NCBI GenBank assembly: GCA_963742865.1
Contig: CAVUNW010000007.1
Coordinates: forward strand, 175,343 to 239,342
Direction: 5' to 3'
Length of the DNA stretch: 64,000 nt
Source: Bog-532 sp963742865
GTDB taxonomy: Bacteria > Actinomycetota > Actinomycetes > Streptosporangiales > Streptosporangiaceae
This document shows positions 35,901 to 43,422 of the stretch, one piece after another; within the stretch, counting starts at the first letter, position 1, and each line of letters starts with the position of its first letter. The notes below the pieces were generated by a model, which saw only the letters and a program-made list of their open reading frames with translations, was not told the origin of the DNA and did not search any database. The translations under genes were made by a program, and so were the position numbers.

Positions 35901-36889
35901 CAGCCACCGCCGGGACATCCTCGCCGTGGCCGGCAACGACCTGCAGCTGTGGAGCCCCGGAAGCCACGCCACGCTGAGCGTGCCGGTCACCGTACCGGGG
36001 TCGACCCCGGAGGCGGTGGCGGTCAGCCCCGACGGAACGACGCTGGCCGCCGGGTATTCCGACGGCATGGCCCGGCTGTACCGGATGACGGCGGACGGCA
36101 GGCTGGTCAGCGAGGGCGTGCCGCTGCGCGCCTCCGCTTCGGGTTACGACGAGACCGTCACCTTCAGCCCGGACGGCCGCGTCCTGGCCACCGGCGGCGA
36201 CGACGGCACGGTCCGGCTGTGGAATGTCGCGGACCCGGCCCGGCCGCGGCCGCTGGCCTCCGTGGGCCGCTTCGCCCCCTACGTCTTCTCCGTCGCGTTC
36301 AGCCCGGACGGCGGCCTGCTCGCCGCGGGCAGCGCCGACAAGACGATCCGGCTGTGGCGGCTGACCAGCCCCGACCGTCCGGTACCGCTGGGGGTCCCGC
36401 TGAGGGGACCGGCCAACACGGTGTATTCGGTCGCGTTCGGCCCGCGCGGCCATCTCCTGGCCGCGGGCAGCGCCGACCGGAGCGTCTGGCTGTGGGACAT
36501 TTCGGATCCGGCCCGACCGCGCCAGCTGGGTCAGCCGCTCACCGGGGCCGCCAGCTACGTGTACGCGGTCGCGTTCAGCCCCAGCGGGAACACGCTCGCG
36601 GCGGGGAGCACCGACGACACCGTGTGGCTGTGGAACATGACCGACCCGCACGCGCCCAGCGTGCTCGCGACCCTTACCGGCCCGCAGAACTACGTGTACG
36701 CGGTCGCGTTCAGCCGGGACGGGAGCACGCTGGCGGCCGGGAGCGCCGATGGCACGGTCCGGCTGTGGGACACGAGCCCGGCGGCGGCGGCCACGACGGT
36801 CTGCAAGCATGGCCGGGAATCCGACCCGGACCGAGTGGGCGCGGTATGTGCCCGGCTTCCCGTACGCCCCGCCCTGCCGGGGCATGTAG
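32913..36889 (+). pseudogene. HTH-nSTAND NTPase-WD40 protein with about eight frameshifts
   Basis: Corrected for frame, this is one protein of about 1,324 residues. Order: XRE-type HTH (GDFGRLLTRLRRSAGLSIRQ); nSTAND1 NTPase with Walker A (VVGPSGAGKSSLLRAG), Walker B (LALIVDQFEEVFAPG) and winged-helix ending EITHEALLTAWPQLRRW; one membrane segment (ALAVLLLLTAALSGYAL); about a dozen WD40 units (VAFSPDGxxLAAGSxDxTVRLW); and the usual end EWARYVPGFPYAPPC. The frame changes near 33205, 34115, 34356, 34775, 35475, 35805, 35852 and 36810; net length fits eight single-base indels. Such STAND-WD40 proteins are studied as sensors in conflict or cell-death systems. Motifs are well preserved, so decay is recent or partly sequencing error. 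Confidence 0.82.
35081..35210 (+). repeat. 30-nt minisatellite inside a WD40 loop
   Basis: Four to five 30-base units encode GLSGIGQSLT repeats; the copies from 35111 onwards are nearly identical. The array lies between two blades of the WD40 propeller and keeps the frame. Confidence 0.88.
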
Positions 36890-36925
36890 GGCCGTTTGGG
36901 CGCCCCAGCCGTAGCCGGACCGGGT

Positions 36926-37536
36926 TCAGCTGGCCCCAGCCGTATCCGGTTCCGGCTTGGTGGCGATGAAGCGCATGACGGTACCGCCCATCGCGGTTTT
37001 CGTCTGCAGGCCAGTCAGGCCCAGGCGCCCCAGGGCGGCCTCGAGCTGGGCGGCCCGCAGCAGGCTGGTCGTGTCCCGCTCGCCGAGGTGGATGAGCCGG
37101 ATGGGCACCGTGTCCAGCATGTCGTAGCCGACCAGCTTGCCGCCGGGGCGGAGCACGCGGACCGCCTCGGCCAGTGCGTCGTCCCACTCGATGACGTGGT
37201 GCAGCATGGCGGCCGACATCACCAGGTCGAACCGGCCGTCCGCGAATGGCAGCCGGGCGGCGTCCGCCCGCTGCACGGTGGCCCGCCGGCCGAACCCGGA
37301 CAGGACCTGCTCGGCCATGCCCACCAGTTCGGCGTCGTAGTCGGTTGCCACCATGCGGAACTTCGGGTACAGCGTCAGCATCTGAGCGCTCATGCCGCCC
37401 AGGCCCGCGCCGATCTCCAGGCCCTCCCCGGACGGCTCCACGTCCTGAAGCATCCAGGGCAGGATGACCGCCGCGCGCGGACCCGGTAGGGCAGGCTCGT
37501 CAGGGTCGCCTTGGCGCTGGGCGGCATCTCGGGCAT
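36926..37536 (-). pseudogene. Class I SAM-dependent methyltransferase, frameshifted
   Basis: Rossmann-fold methyltransferase of about 203 residues. ATG 37536 begins MPEMPPSAKATLTSLPYRVR; after about 37480 the frame changes, and the rest reads AAVILPWMLQDVEPSGEGLE, then the SAM-binding motif LEIGAGLGGMSAQML, ATDYDAELVGMAEQVL, and RFDLVMSAAMLHHVIEWDDA. 611 bases is one short, and a base is missing in the CGCGCGCGG run. Everything needed for SAM binding is intact. It converges with the nSTAND gene. Substrate unknown. Confidence 0.83.
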
Positions 37537-37654
37537 GACGCCAGCTTGCCATGCGCGCGCACTGGCGTGCCCCGGCCGCGCCGCCGCGAGCGTGCCGGGC
37601 ATCCCGCCGGGGACCTGCGGCCGCCCGGCCCGGGGCCGTTGTGGCGTCCTCCCC

Positions 37655-37669
37655 TCTGCTGACAGCAGA
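37655..37669. promoter_or_regulatory. Palindrome upstream of the clpP pair, PopR-type site
   Basis: TCTGCTGACAGCAGA is a perfect dyad around one central base, 85 bases before the first clpP start. From memory, the S. lividans PopR activator of clpP3-clpP4 binds TTCTGCC-3N-GGCAGAA; the TCTGC/GCAGA core and 3-base-centred layout match. A PopR/ClgR-like gene lies just beyond the clpP pair. Confidence 0.6.
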
Positions 37670-37753
37670 TTTTCTTGGCGGGCTCACAGCGGGCGAACAA
37701 CCTGGAGCCGAGATAGTTCCGTCTTCGAGCCCAGACCTGAGAGCAGGGAGACC

Positions 37754-38845
37754 ATGCACACCGCCGCGGCCGAACCGATCACCACCGCCGGGGCGCTCGA
37801 CGAGCAACTGAGCGCCCGGCTCCTCCAGCAGCGCATCATCGTTCTCGGCGCCGAGGTCGACGACCGGATCGCCAACCGGCTGTGCGCCGAACTGCTGCTG
37901 CTGTCGGCGGAGGACCCGCGCAGCGAGATCAGCCTGTACATCAACTCCCCCGGCGGCTCGGTGAGCGCGGGGCTGGCGATCTACGACACCATGCGGCTGA
38001 TCCCCAACGACGTCAGCACGCTGGCCATGGGCCTGGCCGCGAGCATGGGCCAGTTCCTGCTGTGCGCCGGGGCGGCGGGCAAGCGGTTCAGCCTGCCGCA
38101 CGCCCAGGTACTCATGCACCAGGGCTCGGCCGGCTTCGGCGGCACCGCCGCGGACATCGAGATCTATGCCGGGCAGCTCCAACGGACCGGGAACACCATG
38201 ATCAGGCTCATCGCCCAGCACACCGGGCAGCCAGTAGAGCGGGTCGAGCAGGACAGCCTGCGCGACCGGTGGTTCAGCGCCGAGGAGGCGCGCGCCTACG
38301 GGATCGTCGACCACATCGTCGAGCGGCTCGACGACGTCCGTCCCGCGGCCGCGGGCCAGCCGGCGTGGGCGGCCCATGGGCCAGTACACGATCCCCACCG
38401 TGGTCGAAAAGACCGCGGGCGTCGAGCGCGCCTACGACATCTACTCGCGGCTGCTGTCGGAACGGATCATCTTCCTCGGCACCGAGATCGACGACGGGGT
38501 CGCCAACGTGATCATGGCTCAGCTGCTGCACCTGGAGTTCGCCAGCCCGGATCTGGAGATCGGCCTCTACATCAACTCCCCCGGCGGCTCCTACAGCGCG
38601 ATGACCGCGATCTACGACACGATGCAGTACATCCGGCCCGACGTCGCCACCATCTGCATGGGCCAGGCGTCGTCGGCGGCGGCGGTCCTGCTTGCGGCGG
38701 GCGCCCCGGGCAAGCGGGCCATTCTGCGGCACGCGAAGGTGCTGCTGCACCAGCCGTCGGCCCAGGCCCAGGGAACGCTCCCGGACCTGGCCGTTCAGGC
38801 CAAGGAGGTGGCGCGGGTGCGGGCCGACGTGGAGGAGATCCTTAG
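37754..38845 (+). CDS. clpP: ATP-dependent Clp protease proteolytic subunit, first of a pair
   Basis: ClpP peptidase subunit with the Ser-His-Asp triad: S97 in GLAASMGQFLL, H122 in VLMHQGSAGFGG and D171 in LRDRWFSAEEA. ATG 37754 follows GCAGGGAG. Family sequence ends near 38340 (YGIVDHIVERLDD), yet this frame has no stop there: it runs out of frame through the second clpP to 38845, adding about 165 Arg/Gly/His-rich residues. A missed stop through sequencing error or a real frameshift is likely, so the true 3' end is probably near 38375. It resembles the Streptomyces ClpP3/ClpP4 accessory pair. Confidence 0.85.
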   Translation: MHTAAAEPITTAGALDEQLSARLLQQRIIVLGAEVDDRIANRLCAELLLLSAEDPRSEISLYINSPGGSVSAGLAIYDTMRLIPNDVSTLAMGLAASMGQFLLCAGAAGKRFSLPHAQVLMHQGSAGFGGTAADIEIYAGQLQRTGNTMIRLIAQHTGQPVERVEQDSLRDRWFSAEEARAYGIVDHIVERLDDVRPAAAGQPAWAAHGPVHDPHRGRKDRGRRARLRHLLAAAVGTDHLPRHRDRRRGRQRDHGSAAAPGVRQPGSGDRPLHQLPRRLLQRDDRDLRHDAVHPARRRHHLHGPGVVGGGGPACGGRPGQAGHSAAREGAAAPAVGPGPGNAPGPGRSGQGGGAGAGRRGGDP

Positions 38846-38993
38846 CCAGCACACCGGCCAGCCGGTCGCCGAGATCCGGCTGGACACCGACCGGGACAAG
38901 ACGTTCAGCGCGCGGGAAGCCGTGGACTACGGGCTGGCGGACCAGGTGATCACCACGCGCAAGGGCGCTCCGGCGGAGCTGCTCAGCGCGTAA
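38376..38993 (+). CDS. clpP: ATP-dependent Clp protease proteolytic subunit, second of a pair
   Basis: A 205-residue ClpP. MGQYTIPTVVEKTAGVERAY is the typical actinobacterial start; the triad is S100 in MGQASSAAAVLL, H125 in KVLLHQPSAQAQG and D174 in DRDKTFSAREA. The handle helix region (LPDLAVQAKEVARVRADVEE) is present. Together with the preceding gene it can form a hetero-oligomeric peptidase that needs a Clp ATPase encoded elsewhere. The stop lies in a 15-base tandem duplication. It converges with the PopR/ClgR-like gene. Confidence 0.93.
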   Translation: MGQYTIPTVVEKTAGVERAYDIYSRLLSERIIFLGTEIDDGVANVIMAQLLHLEFASPDLEIGLYINSPGGSYSAMTAIYDTMQYIRPDVATICMGQASSAAAVLLAAGAPGKRAILRHAKVLLHQPSAQAQGTLPDLAVQAKEVARVRADVEEILSQHTGQPVAEIRLDTDRDKTFSAREAVDYGLADQVITTRKGAPAELLSA

Positions 38994-39013
38994 GGATCCA
39001 GCGCATAAGGATT
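38984..39013. repeat. 15-nt tandem duplication across the clpP stop
   Basis: CAGCGCGTAAGGATC (38984-38998) is followed by CAGCGCATAAGGATT (38999-39013), 13 of 15 identical. Each contains TAA; the first is the clpP stop. Confidence 0.88.
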
Positions 39014-39026
39014 CCGCGCTTGCGGA

Positions 39027-39681
39027 TCACGCGGCCAGGCTGGCCCGGACGTCGCCGTCACGGTGTCCCGCCGGGGGGATACCGCGACGGCGCACGGCGT
39101 CCAGCGGGACGACCACGGGGACGTCCAGCGGCTGGGGCACCGGAATCTCGCCTGCCCGTTCGCTGAGGCCGGCCGGAGCCTGGCCCGTGCTCGCGCTGAC
39201 GCCGGCGGGGCTGGCCGGTGTTCGCGGGAACGTCCGCCGGGAGTTCGCTCGCGGGCACGGGGAAGTCCGCCGGGAGTTCGCTCGCGGGCACGGGGAAGTC
39301 CGCCGGGTCTTCGCCGACGCGGGCGGGGAAGTCGGCCGGGAGGACGCCGGTACGCTCCTTGATGCGCCGGGCGCGCTCCTCGTCCAGGGCGCGGCGGGCC
39401 CGCTCGTCCGCCAGGTTCCGCCCGGCCCGGGCGAGCAGGTCGGACAGCTCGATCCGGAGGGCGTCGCAGACGGCGGCCAGGACCTCTGAGGAGGCCTCCT
39501 TGCGGCCTCGCTCCAGCTCGGAGAGGTACGGCATGGAAACGCGCGCCGCCTCGGCCACGTCGGCCAGGGTCCGGCCCTGCTCGCGGCGGGCCCGGCGCAG
39601 GATGTGGCCGAGCGCCGTCCGCAGCAGCGGGCGGGGCGGTCGCTGCCGTCCGCCCGGGCCGATCATGACCGGATCGCGCAT
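39027..39681 (-). pseudogene. PopR/ClgR-like XRE activator of clp genes, frameshifted
   Basis: XRE HTH regulator: GHILRRARREQGRTLADVAE, AARVSMPYLSELERGRKEAS, then DALRIELSDLLARAG, the pattern of ClgR/PopR. A linker contains a 33-base duplication (PVPASELPADF twice). The uncorrected frame ends at 39058 with a nonsense tail. Removing one base from the GGGG run at about 39207-39210 gives EIPVPQPLDVPVVVPLDAVR and a C-terminus RASLAA at 39027. ClgR and PopR end in alanine-type degrons and are themselves ClpP substrates, so the corrected tail makes biological sense. Length then is 217 residues. Start ATG 39681 or 39666. Confidence 0.82.
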
Positions 39682-40570
39682 GGCCGTTTCCTCCTGGCGG
39701 TCCTCCGGGCGGCCATCACGGCCGTGACGCGGGCCTGTCCCGTCACGCTACCCAGCCCGCCACGGCCCGGAAAAGCTCTTTTGCTGGAGGCGAAAGGGGC
39801 CGGGCCCACGGAGGCCACGTCGCCGTAGTGGACGCCCGTGGAGGCCCCATCCCGGGCGGGAATGCCCCGCGGACGCCCCATCCGCGGCCGCTGGAGGACC
39901 ACGGTGGGACCATTGCGGCCGCTGGAGGACCACGGTGGGACCATTGCGGTCACTCGGGGTGTCGGGGCCGCGATCGCGGGCGCTGCGTTTGTCTGCAGAG
40001 GTGCCATTGCGGGTATCGGGGTGCCTGATGACAAATGGCAAAATCCCCGCAGCAATTGCCGGTTGGCCATTGAGTGGACCACACAGCCATGACCAGAGGC
40101 CATAGCCAGGGGGCCGGCCAACTCTGCGACGAGGGTTGGCAGGGTTTCATCGGTATGCAGAACAATCCCTGCCCAGTCCAGCCGGCTCGCCAACTGGTCA
40201 TCGAGTGGACAGCTCAACTCGAAGGCACGAGGCGGACGCGGGCAGCGTGACCAGCTGCCCAAGCTAAGGAAGCCAGGCACCGAGGAAGACACCTCACTGG
40301 CAGGCCGGGGCCGAGCGCCGCCGCACTCGTCCCCGGCCCCGCCCACCAGGCGCGGAAAACAGCAGCAACAGGGTGGCCCACCCCACCCCCCTGGCGCCGG
40401 TCCCCGCCACACGGAACACCGGCCGCCGTACGCGACCCGGCGCCAGGCAAACCGGCCATAGATAGGGTCGTCTGGTCGTCACTCCCCACTGACCGGAAAT
40501 CGGAGAGTTAGCGGCACGCGGCAGCGCCCGGCGGAGCGTCAGCGGAGCCGGGCTGGTCTGGCCGCGGTGG
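39682..40570. other. 0.9 kb without a supportable gene, with short repeats
   Basis: Open frames in this stretch lack family features and RBS. It holds the exact 31-nt tandem repeat at 39884-39945 and a single copy of a GGTGCCATTGCGGGTATC element near 40002-40018 that recurs inverted near 41979-41997. The right end abuts an IS110-type remnant. It is probably remodelled intergenic DNA. Confidence 0.6.
39884..39945 (+). repeat. Two identical 31-nt units, copy A of a dispersed repeat
   Basis: 39884-39914 and 39915-39945 are identical. Each contains GGTGGGACCATT, and the second junction forms GACCATTGCGGTC, a dyad of GACC and GGTC around ATTGC. A related cluster lies at 42151-42209. Confidence 0.9.
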
Positions 40571-40753
40571 TCAGGCCGCGCGTTCGAGGATGACCTTGTA
40601 GCCGAGGGCTCCGAGCTGGCGGATGTGGTTGCGCCTGCGGCGTTCGAGAGTGATGCGGGTGTCGTAGAAGTCACTGCCGGTGTAACGGGCGTCGGGGTCG
40701 GCGAGCAGGTGCCAGATGATGACCAGAATGGACCGGCCGATGGCGACCACGGC
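40571..40753 (-). mobile_element. C-terminal remnant of an IS110-type transposase
   Basis: The 60-codon frame ending at 40571 encodes AVVAIGRSILVIIWHLLADP, then SDFYDTRITLERRRRNHIRQ and LGALGYKVILERAA. This resembles the extreme C-terminus of actinobacterial IS110-family transposases (ILVIxWHLLADP ... RNHIRQLxALGYxVTL). The DEDD catalytic part, the transposase_20 domain and element ends are absent. It lies in the same frame directly after the stop of the repeat-rich membrane protein, so an old insertion or deletion may have reshaped that gene's 3' end. Family assignment is from memory of the motif. Confidence 0.62.
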
Positions 40754-41629
40754 TTAGCCCCCTTGGCCTGGATCGTGGTCGCCGTGGGGCAGGCTGTTCT
40801 GCTGGGCCCGGGCCGCCTCGTCCGCGCGGACCGTCTCTGAGCGGGCCGCCTCGTCCGCGCGGGCCCTCTCCGAGCGGGCCGCCTCATCCGCGCGGGCCCT
40901 ATCCGAGCGGGCCGCCTCATCCGCACGGGCCGTCTGGTCGCCCGCGCGGACCGTCTCCGCACGGGCCGTCTCGTCCGCGCGGGCCCTCTCCGAGCGGGTC
41001 ACCTCATCCGCGCGGGCCGTCCCCGAGCGGGCCGCCTCGTCCGCGCGGGCCCTCTCCGAGCGGGTCGCCTCATCCGCGCGGGCCCTCTCCGAGCGGGCCG
41101 TCTCCGCGCGGGCCGTCTCATCCGCGCGGGCCCTCTCCGCGCGGGCCGCCTCATCCGCGCGGGCCCTCTCCGAGCGGGCCGTCTCCGCGCGGGCCGTCTC
41201 ATCCGCGCGGGCCCTCTCCGAGCGGGCCGCCTCATCCGCGCGGGCCCTCTCCGAGCGGGCCGCCTCATCCGCACGGGCCCTCTCCGAGGAGCGGGCCGCC
41301 TCGGCTTGGGCACTCTCGCGCTGGCCTATCAGGTCGCGGTCCGGGCTGACGGCAGTCTGTCCGCGGGACTGTTTCAGTTCGCGGCGTGCGGCCCCGCCGC
41401 GGCGTGAGGTCCGGCGCGCACCGGCCAGCAGCAGGCCCAGCCCGAGCATGGCGGCCGCCCCGACCACGATGCCGTAGAGGAACAGCGCGCCGGTGGAACC
41501 GGTCACGTGGTAGCCGAACACCGAGAAGCCGTGGGTCAGCGCGTGCCCGCTGCCGACGTTGTTGAACACGCCCGCCACGCCCACGACCACCGCGGCGACC
41601 AGGATGATGACGCCGAGAACGACAAACAT
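40754..41629 (-). CDS. Membrane protein with two TM helices and an 11-residue repeat array
   Basis: The first 85 residues form two membrane segments (MFVVLGVIILVAAVVVGVAG and LFLYGIVVGAAAMLGLGLLL) with GFSVFGYHVTGSTG between, a build seen in many actinobacteria. After the basic stretch RRTSRRGGAARRELKQSRGQ comes a cytoplasmic helix made of about 13 copies of SERARADEAAR, with two 5-9 residue insertions (AETAR; AETVRAGDQ). The unit is 11 residues, so a hendecad coiled coil or single charged helix is expected. The final QQNSLPHGDHDPGQGG is unlike the rest, and the stop abuts an IS110-type remnant, so the original C-terminus may be lost. Function unknown. Confidence 0.8.
   Translation of the reverse strand: MFVVLGVIILVAAVVVGVAGVFNNVGSGHALTHGFSVFGYHVTGSTGALFLYGIVVGAAAMLGLGLLLAGARRTSRRGGAARRELKQSRGQTAVSPDRDLIGQRESAQAEAARSSERARADEAARSERARADEAARSERARADETARAETARSERARADEAARAERARADETARAETARSERARADEATRSERARADEAARSGTARADEVTRSERARADETARAETVRAGDQTARADEAARSDRARADEAARSERARADEAARSETVRADEAARAQQNSLPHGDHDPGQGG
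40816..41300 (-). repeat. 33-nt coding minisatellite (hendecad repeat)
   Basis: About 13 units of 33 bases (consensus begins GCGGGCCCTCTCCGAGCGGG on the plus strand) encode the SERARADEAAR array. Units differ by a few bases and two indels, all in multiples of three. Confidence 0.92.
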
Positions 41630-42150
41630 GACACTCTCCGAATATTCGCCCTATACCCAGTCAACTCGCAGGTTGAATCAAGTCAAACCGGGCCCGCACG
41701 TGGCCCGGCTCGATCCAGGGCACGCCTCGCTCTGCCCCGTCCTTCCGATGGCCCGCCCACCCTCCCCACCACCGGCTCGCCGCACGGACCGCTCGGCCAC
41801 CGATCCAATCAGGCAACTAGTAACTCGGTAATCGCACCCTGCGGGGACTGTTTCCCACAGGCAGTGCGCGCGGCACCGCTTGCCACAAACCCAAATACCA
41901 GCCGCTGGACCGGAATAACCGCCTAGCCGTCGCTCACATCGGAGTACGAATAAAGGTGCCATCCTGATACGGGGGATACCCGCAATGGCACCTCTGCGTG
42001 TATAGCGCACAGGTGCTGCGGGGGGCTGCTGGGACCCGGGGGGCAGGGGTTATGTGGCGCGCCCGGATGGGCCCGGCCCGGGTGACGCCACCGCGCCCGA
42101 AGGCTCCCCGCGGCGGGGGCTTCCATACTGACACCGTCCCGAGGGGACGT

Positions 42151-42209
42151 CCACGGTGGGATCATTGCGGTCGCTGGAGGACCACGATGGGACCATTGCG
42201 GTCGTTCGG
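42151..42209 (+). repeat. 31-nt repeat, copy B of the dispersed repeat
   Basis: The full unit at 42167-42197 differs from the unit at 39884 by a few bases and is preceded by a half unit (42151-42166) and followed by GCGGTCGTTCGG, which parallels GCGGTCACTCGG after copy A. The GACCATTGCGGTC dyad is conserved. It lies about 110 bases upstream of the promoter of the universal stress gene. Confidence 0.8.
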
Positions 42210-42306
42210 AGTGGTGGCAGCGGGGCCTGTGGATGGGGTGCGGGGGTAGCGGGGGCAGGAGCGGGCTGAAGCTAAAGAGATCGCAAAGTTTGGGTCAAGC
42301 CCCTGG

Positions 42307-42335
42307 TTGACATGCATAGGGGGCCTATATACATT
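42307..42335 (+). promoter_or_regulatory. Promoter of the universal stress gene
   Basis: TTGACA at 42307-42312, a 17-base spacer and TACATT at 42330-42335, overlapping an AT-rich TATATACAT. This is an unusually good vegetative-type promoter for this GC-rich sequence, about 120 bases before ATG 42454. Confidence 0.65.
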
Positions 42336-42453
42336 GGAGGTGTGAGCCGGTGATGTCCCGCGGAGGGGCATCGCGGAAAGGAGCCGGGCCCTGGGCCCGC
42401 GCCCGGGCCGACCCAGCCCCTTGCCTGCCGGATCTGGTTTCGAGGAGGAAACC

Positions 42454-42915
42454 ATGTCGGCATCACAGAGCATGCGCATCGTGGTCGGAGTCGACGGCTC
42501 GCCGTCATCCGTTGCGGCCCTGGAGTGGGCGTTCGGTCAGGCGATACTGACCGGCAGCGTGGTCGAGGCCGTCTGCGCCTGGCACTATCCCAGCACGTAC
42601 GGCGTCGCCATCCCGGACAACGCGGACTATCGCGCACTGGCTGAGGAGACGCTGGCCAAGGCGATCACCGACGCACGGAACGCGGACCACGCGTACAACG
42701 CCGTGCCGGCCCGCCCCATCGTGGTCAAGGCCCAGCCCGCGCAGGCCCTGCTGGAGCAGGCCAAGGGCGCGACCTTGCTGGTGGTCGGATTCCGCGGGCA
42801 TGGCGGCCTCGGTGAGGCGCTGCTCGGCTCGGTCAGCCAGCACGTCCTGCACCACGCCCCCTGCCCCGTGGTCGTCGTCCGGGACCCCGTGGCCATCCCG
42901 GGTCGGGCGGCGTAG
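42454..42915 (+). CDS. Universal stress protein (UspA family)
   Basis: A 153-residue single Usp domain with canonical features: MRIVVGVDGSPSSVAALEWA at the N-terminus and the ATP-binding pattern G-x2-G-x9-G-S in GFRGHGGLGEALLGSVSQHV followed by HAPCPVVVVRD. ATG 42454 has GAGGAGG immediately upstream. It is followed after 3 bases by a marR gene and then a second usp gene, so all three are probably one transcript from the promoter at 42307. Confidence 0.92.
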   Translation: MSASQSMRIVVGVDGSPSSVAALEWAFGQAILTGSVVEAVCAWHYPSTYGVAIPDNADYRALAEETLAKAITDARNADHAYNAVPARPIVVKAQPAQALLEQAKGATLLVVGFRGHGGLGEALLGSVSQHVLHHAPCPVVVVRDPVAIPGRAA

Positions 42916-42918
42916 GTC

Positions 42919-43422
42919 ATGAGCCCCGGTGCCGCGACGACGGCGGGTACGACGAGAGCGCCCGATGACGAGGACATCGACCGGGCGCGGCTGGCGGACG
43001 AATTGGGCGCGGCGCTGGTGAAGATGTCGATGTTGCTGCGCCGCGCCATCCTGCCGCCGCAGATCAGCCTGACCCAGGCGTCGACGCTGGTGATCCTGCA
43101 CGAGGAGGGGCCACAGCGGATCACCAGCCTGGCCGAGTGCGCAAAGGTGGCGCAGCCGACGATGTCGGCGCTCGTCATCGGCATGGAGCGGCTCGGGTGG
43201 GTGCGCCGCGACGCGAGCGGCACCGACCGGCGCGCCGTAGCGGTGTGCCTGACGGAGTACGGCGAAGAGGTGATCCGCGAGCTGGAGGCGGCGCGAAACC
43301 GTGCGCTCCTGGCGGACCTCGGCGCCCTGACGCCCGGGGACCGGGCCGCCCTGGTGGCCGCGCTCCCGGCACTGCGCGGGATTATCGCGCACGAGCAGCA
43401 GAGTAGGGCGGTGGCGTGGTGA
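42919..43422 (+). CDS. MarR family transcriptional regulator
   Basis: A 167-residue winged-helix regulator. The HTH is in RITSLAECAKVAQPTMSALV and the wing in GWVRRDASGTDRRAVAVCLT, both typical of MarR proteins; flanking helices would form the dimer interface. It sits between two universal stress genes; its stop overlaps the GTG of the second (GTGA). No oxidation-sensing Cys pair is evident (one Cys in LAECAK). It likely controls this small operon. Confidence 0.9.
   Translation: MSPGAATTAGTTRAPDDEDIDRARLADELGAALVKMSMLLRRAILPPQISLTQASTLVILHEEGPQRITSLAECAKVAQPTMSALVIGMERLGWVRRDASGTDRRAVAVCLTEYGEEVIRELEAARNRALLADLGALTPGDRAALVAALPALRGIIAHEQQSRAVAW

Larger units (their letters stand above)
41630..42453. 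other. 0.8 kb intergenic region with repeats and a stress-gene promoter
   Basis: No gene is supported. It contains an inverted pair AGGTGCCAT (41954-41962) and ATGGCACCT (41990-41998), the inverted copy of GGTGCCATTGCGGGTATC, the second 31-nt repeat cluster (42151-42209) and a consensus-like promoter (42307-42335). Confidence 0.65.

Noticed and set aside
37678..37700. ClgR box upstream of clpP
   Set aside because: Only one GCGAAC half-site is present; the mirror half is missing, unlike the complete PopR-type dyad at 37655.
39884..39945. CRISPR-like repeat
   Set aside because: Units are directly adjacent without spacers and only two copies are present; no cas genes are in the window.
39663..40412. 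249-codon minus-strand open frame
   Set aside because: No family features, includes the 31-nt tandem repeat and intergenic sequence, and overlaps the start of the PopR-like gene.
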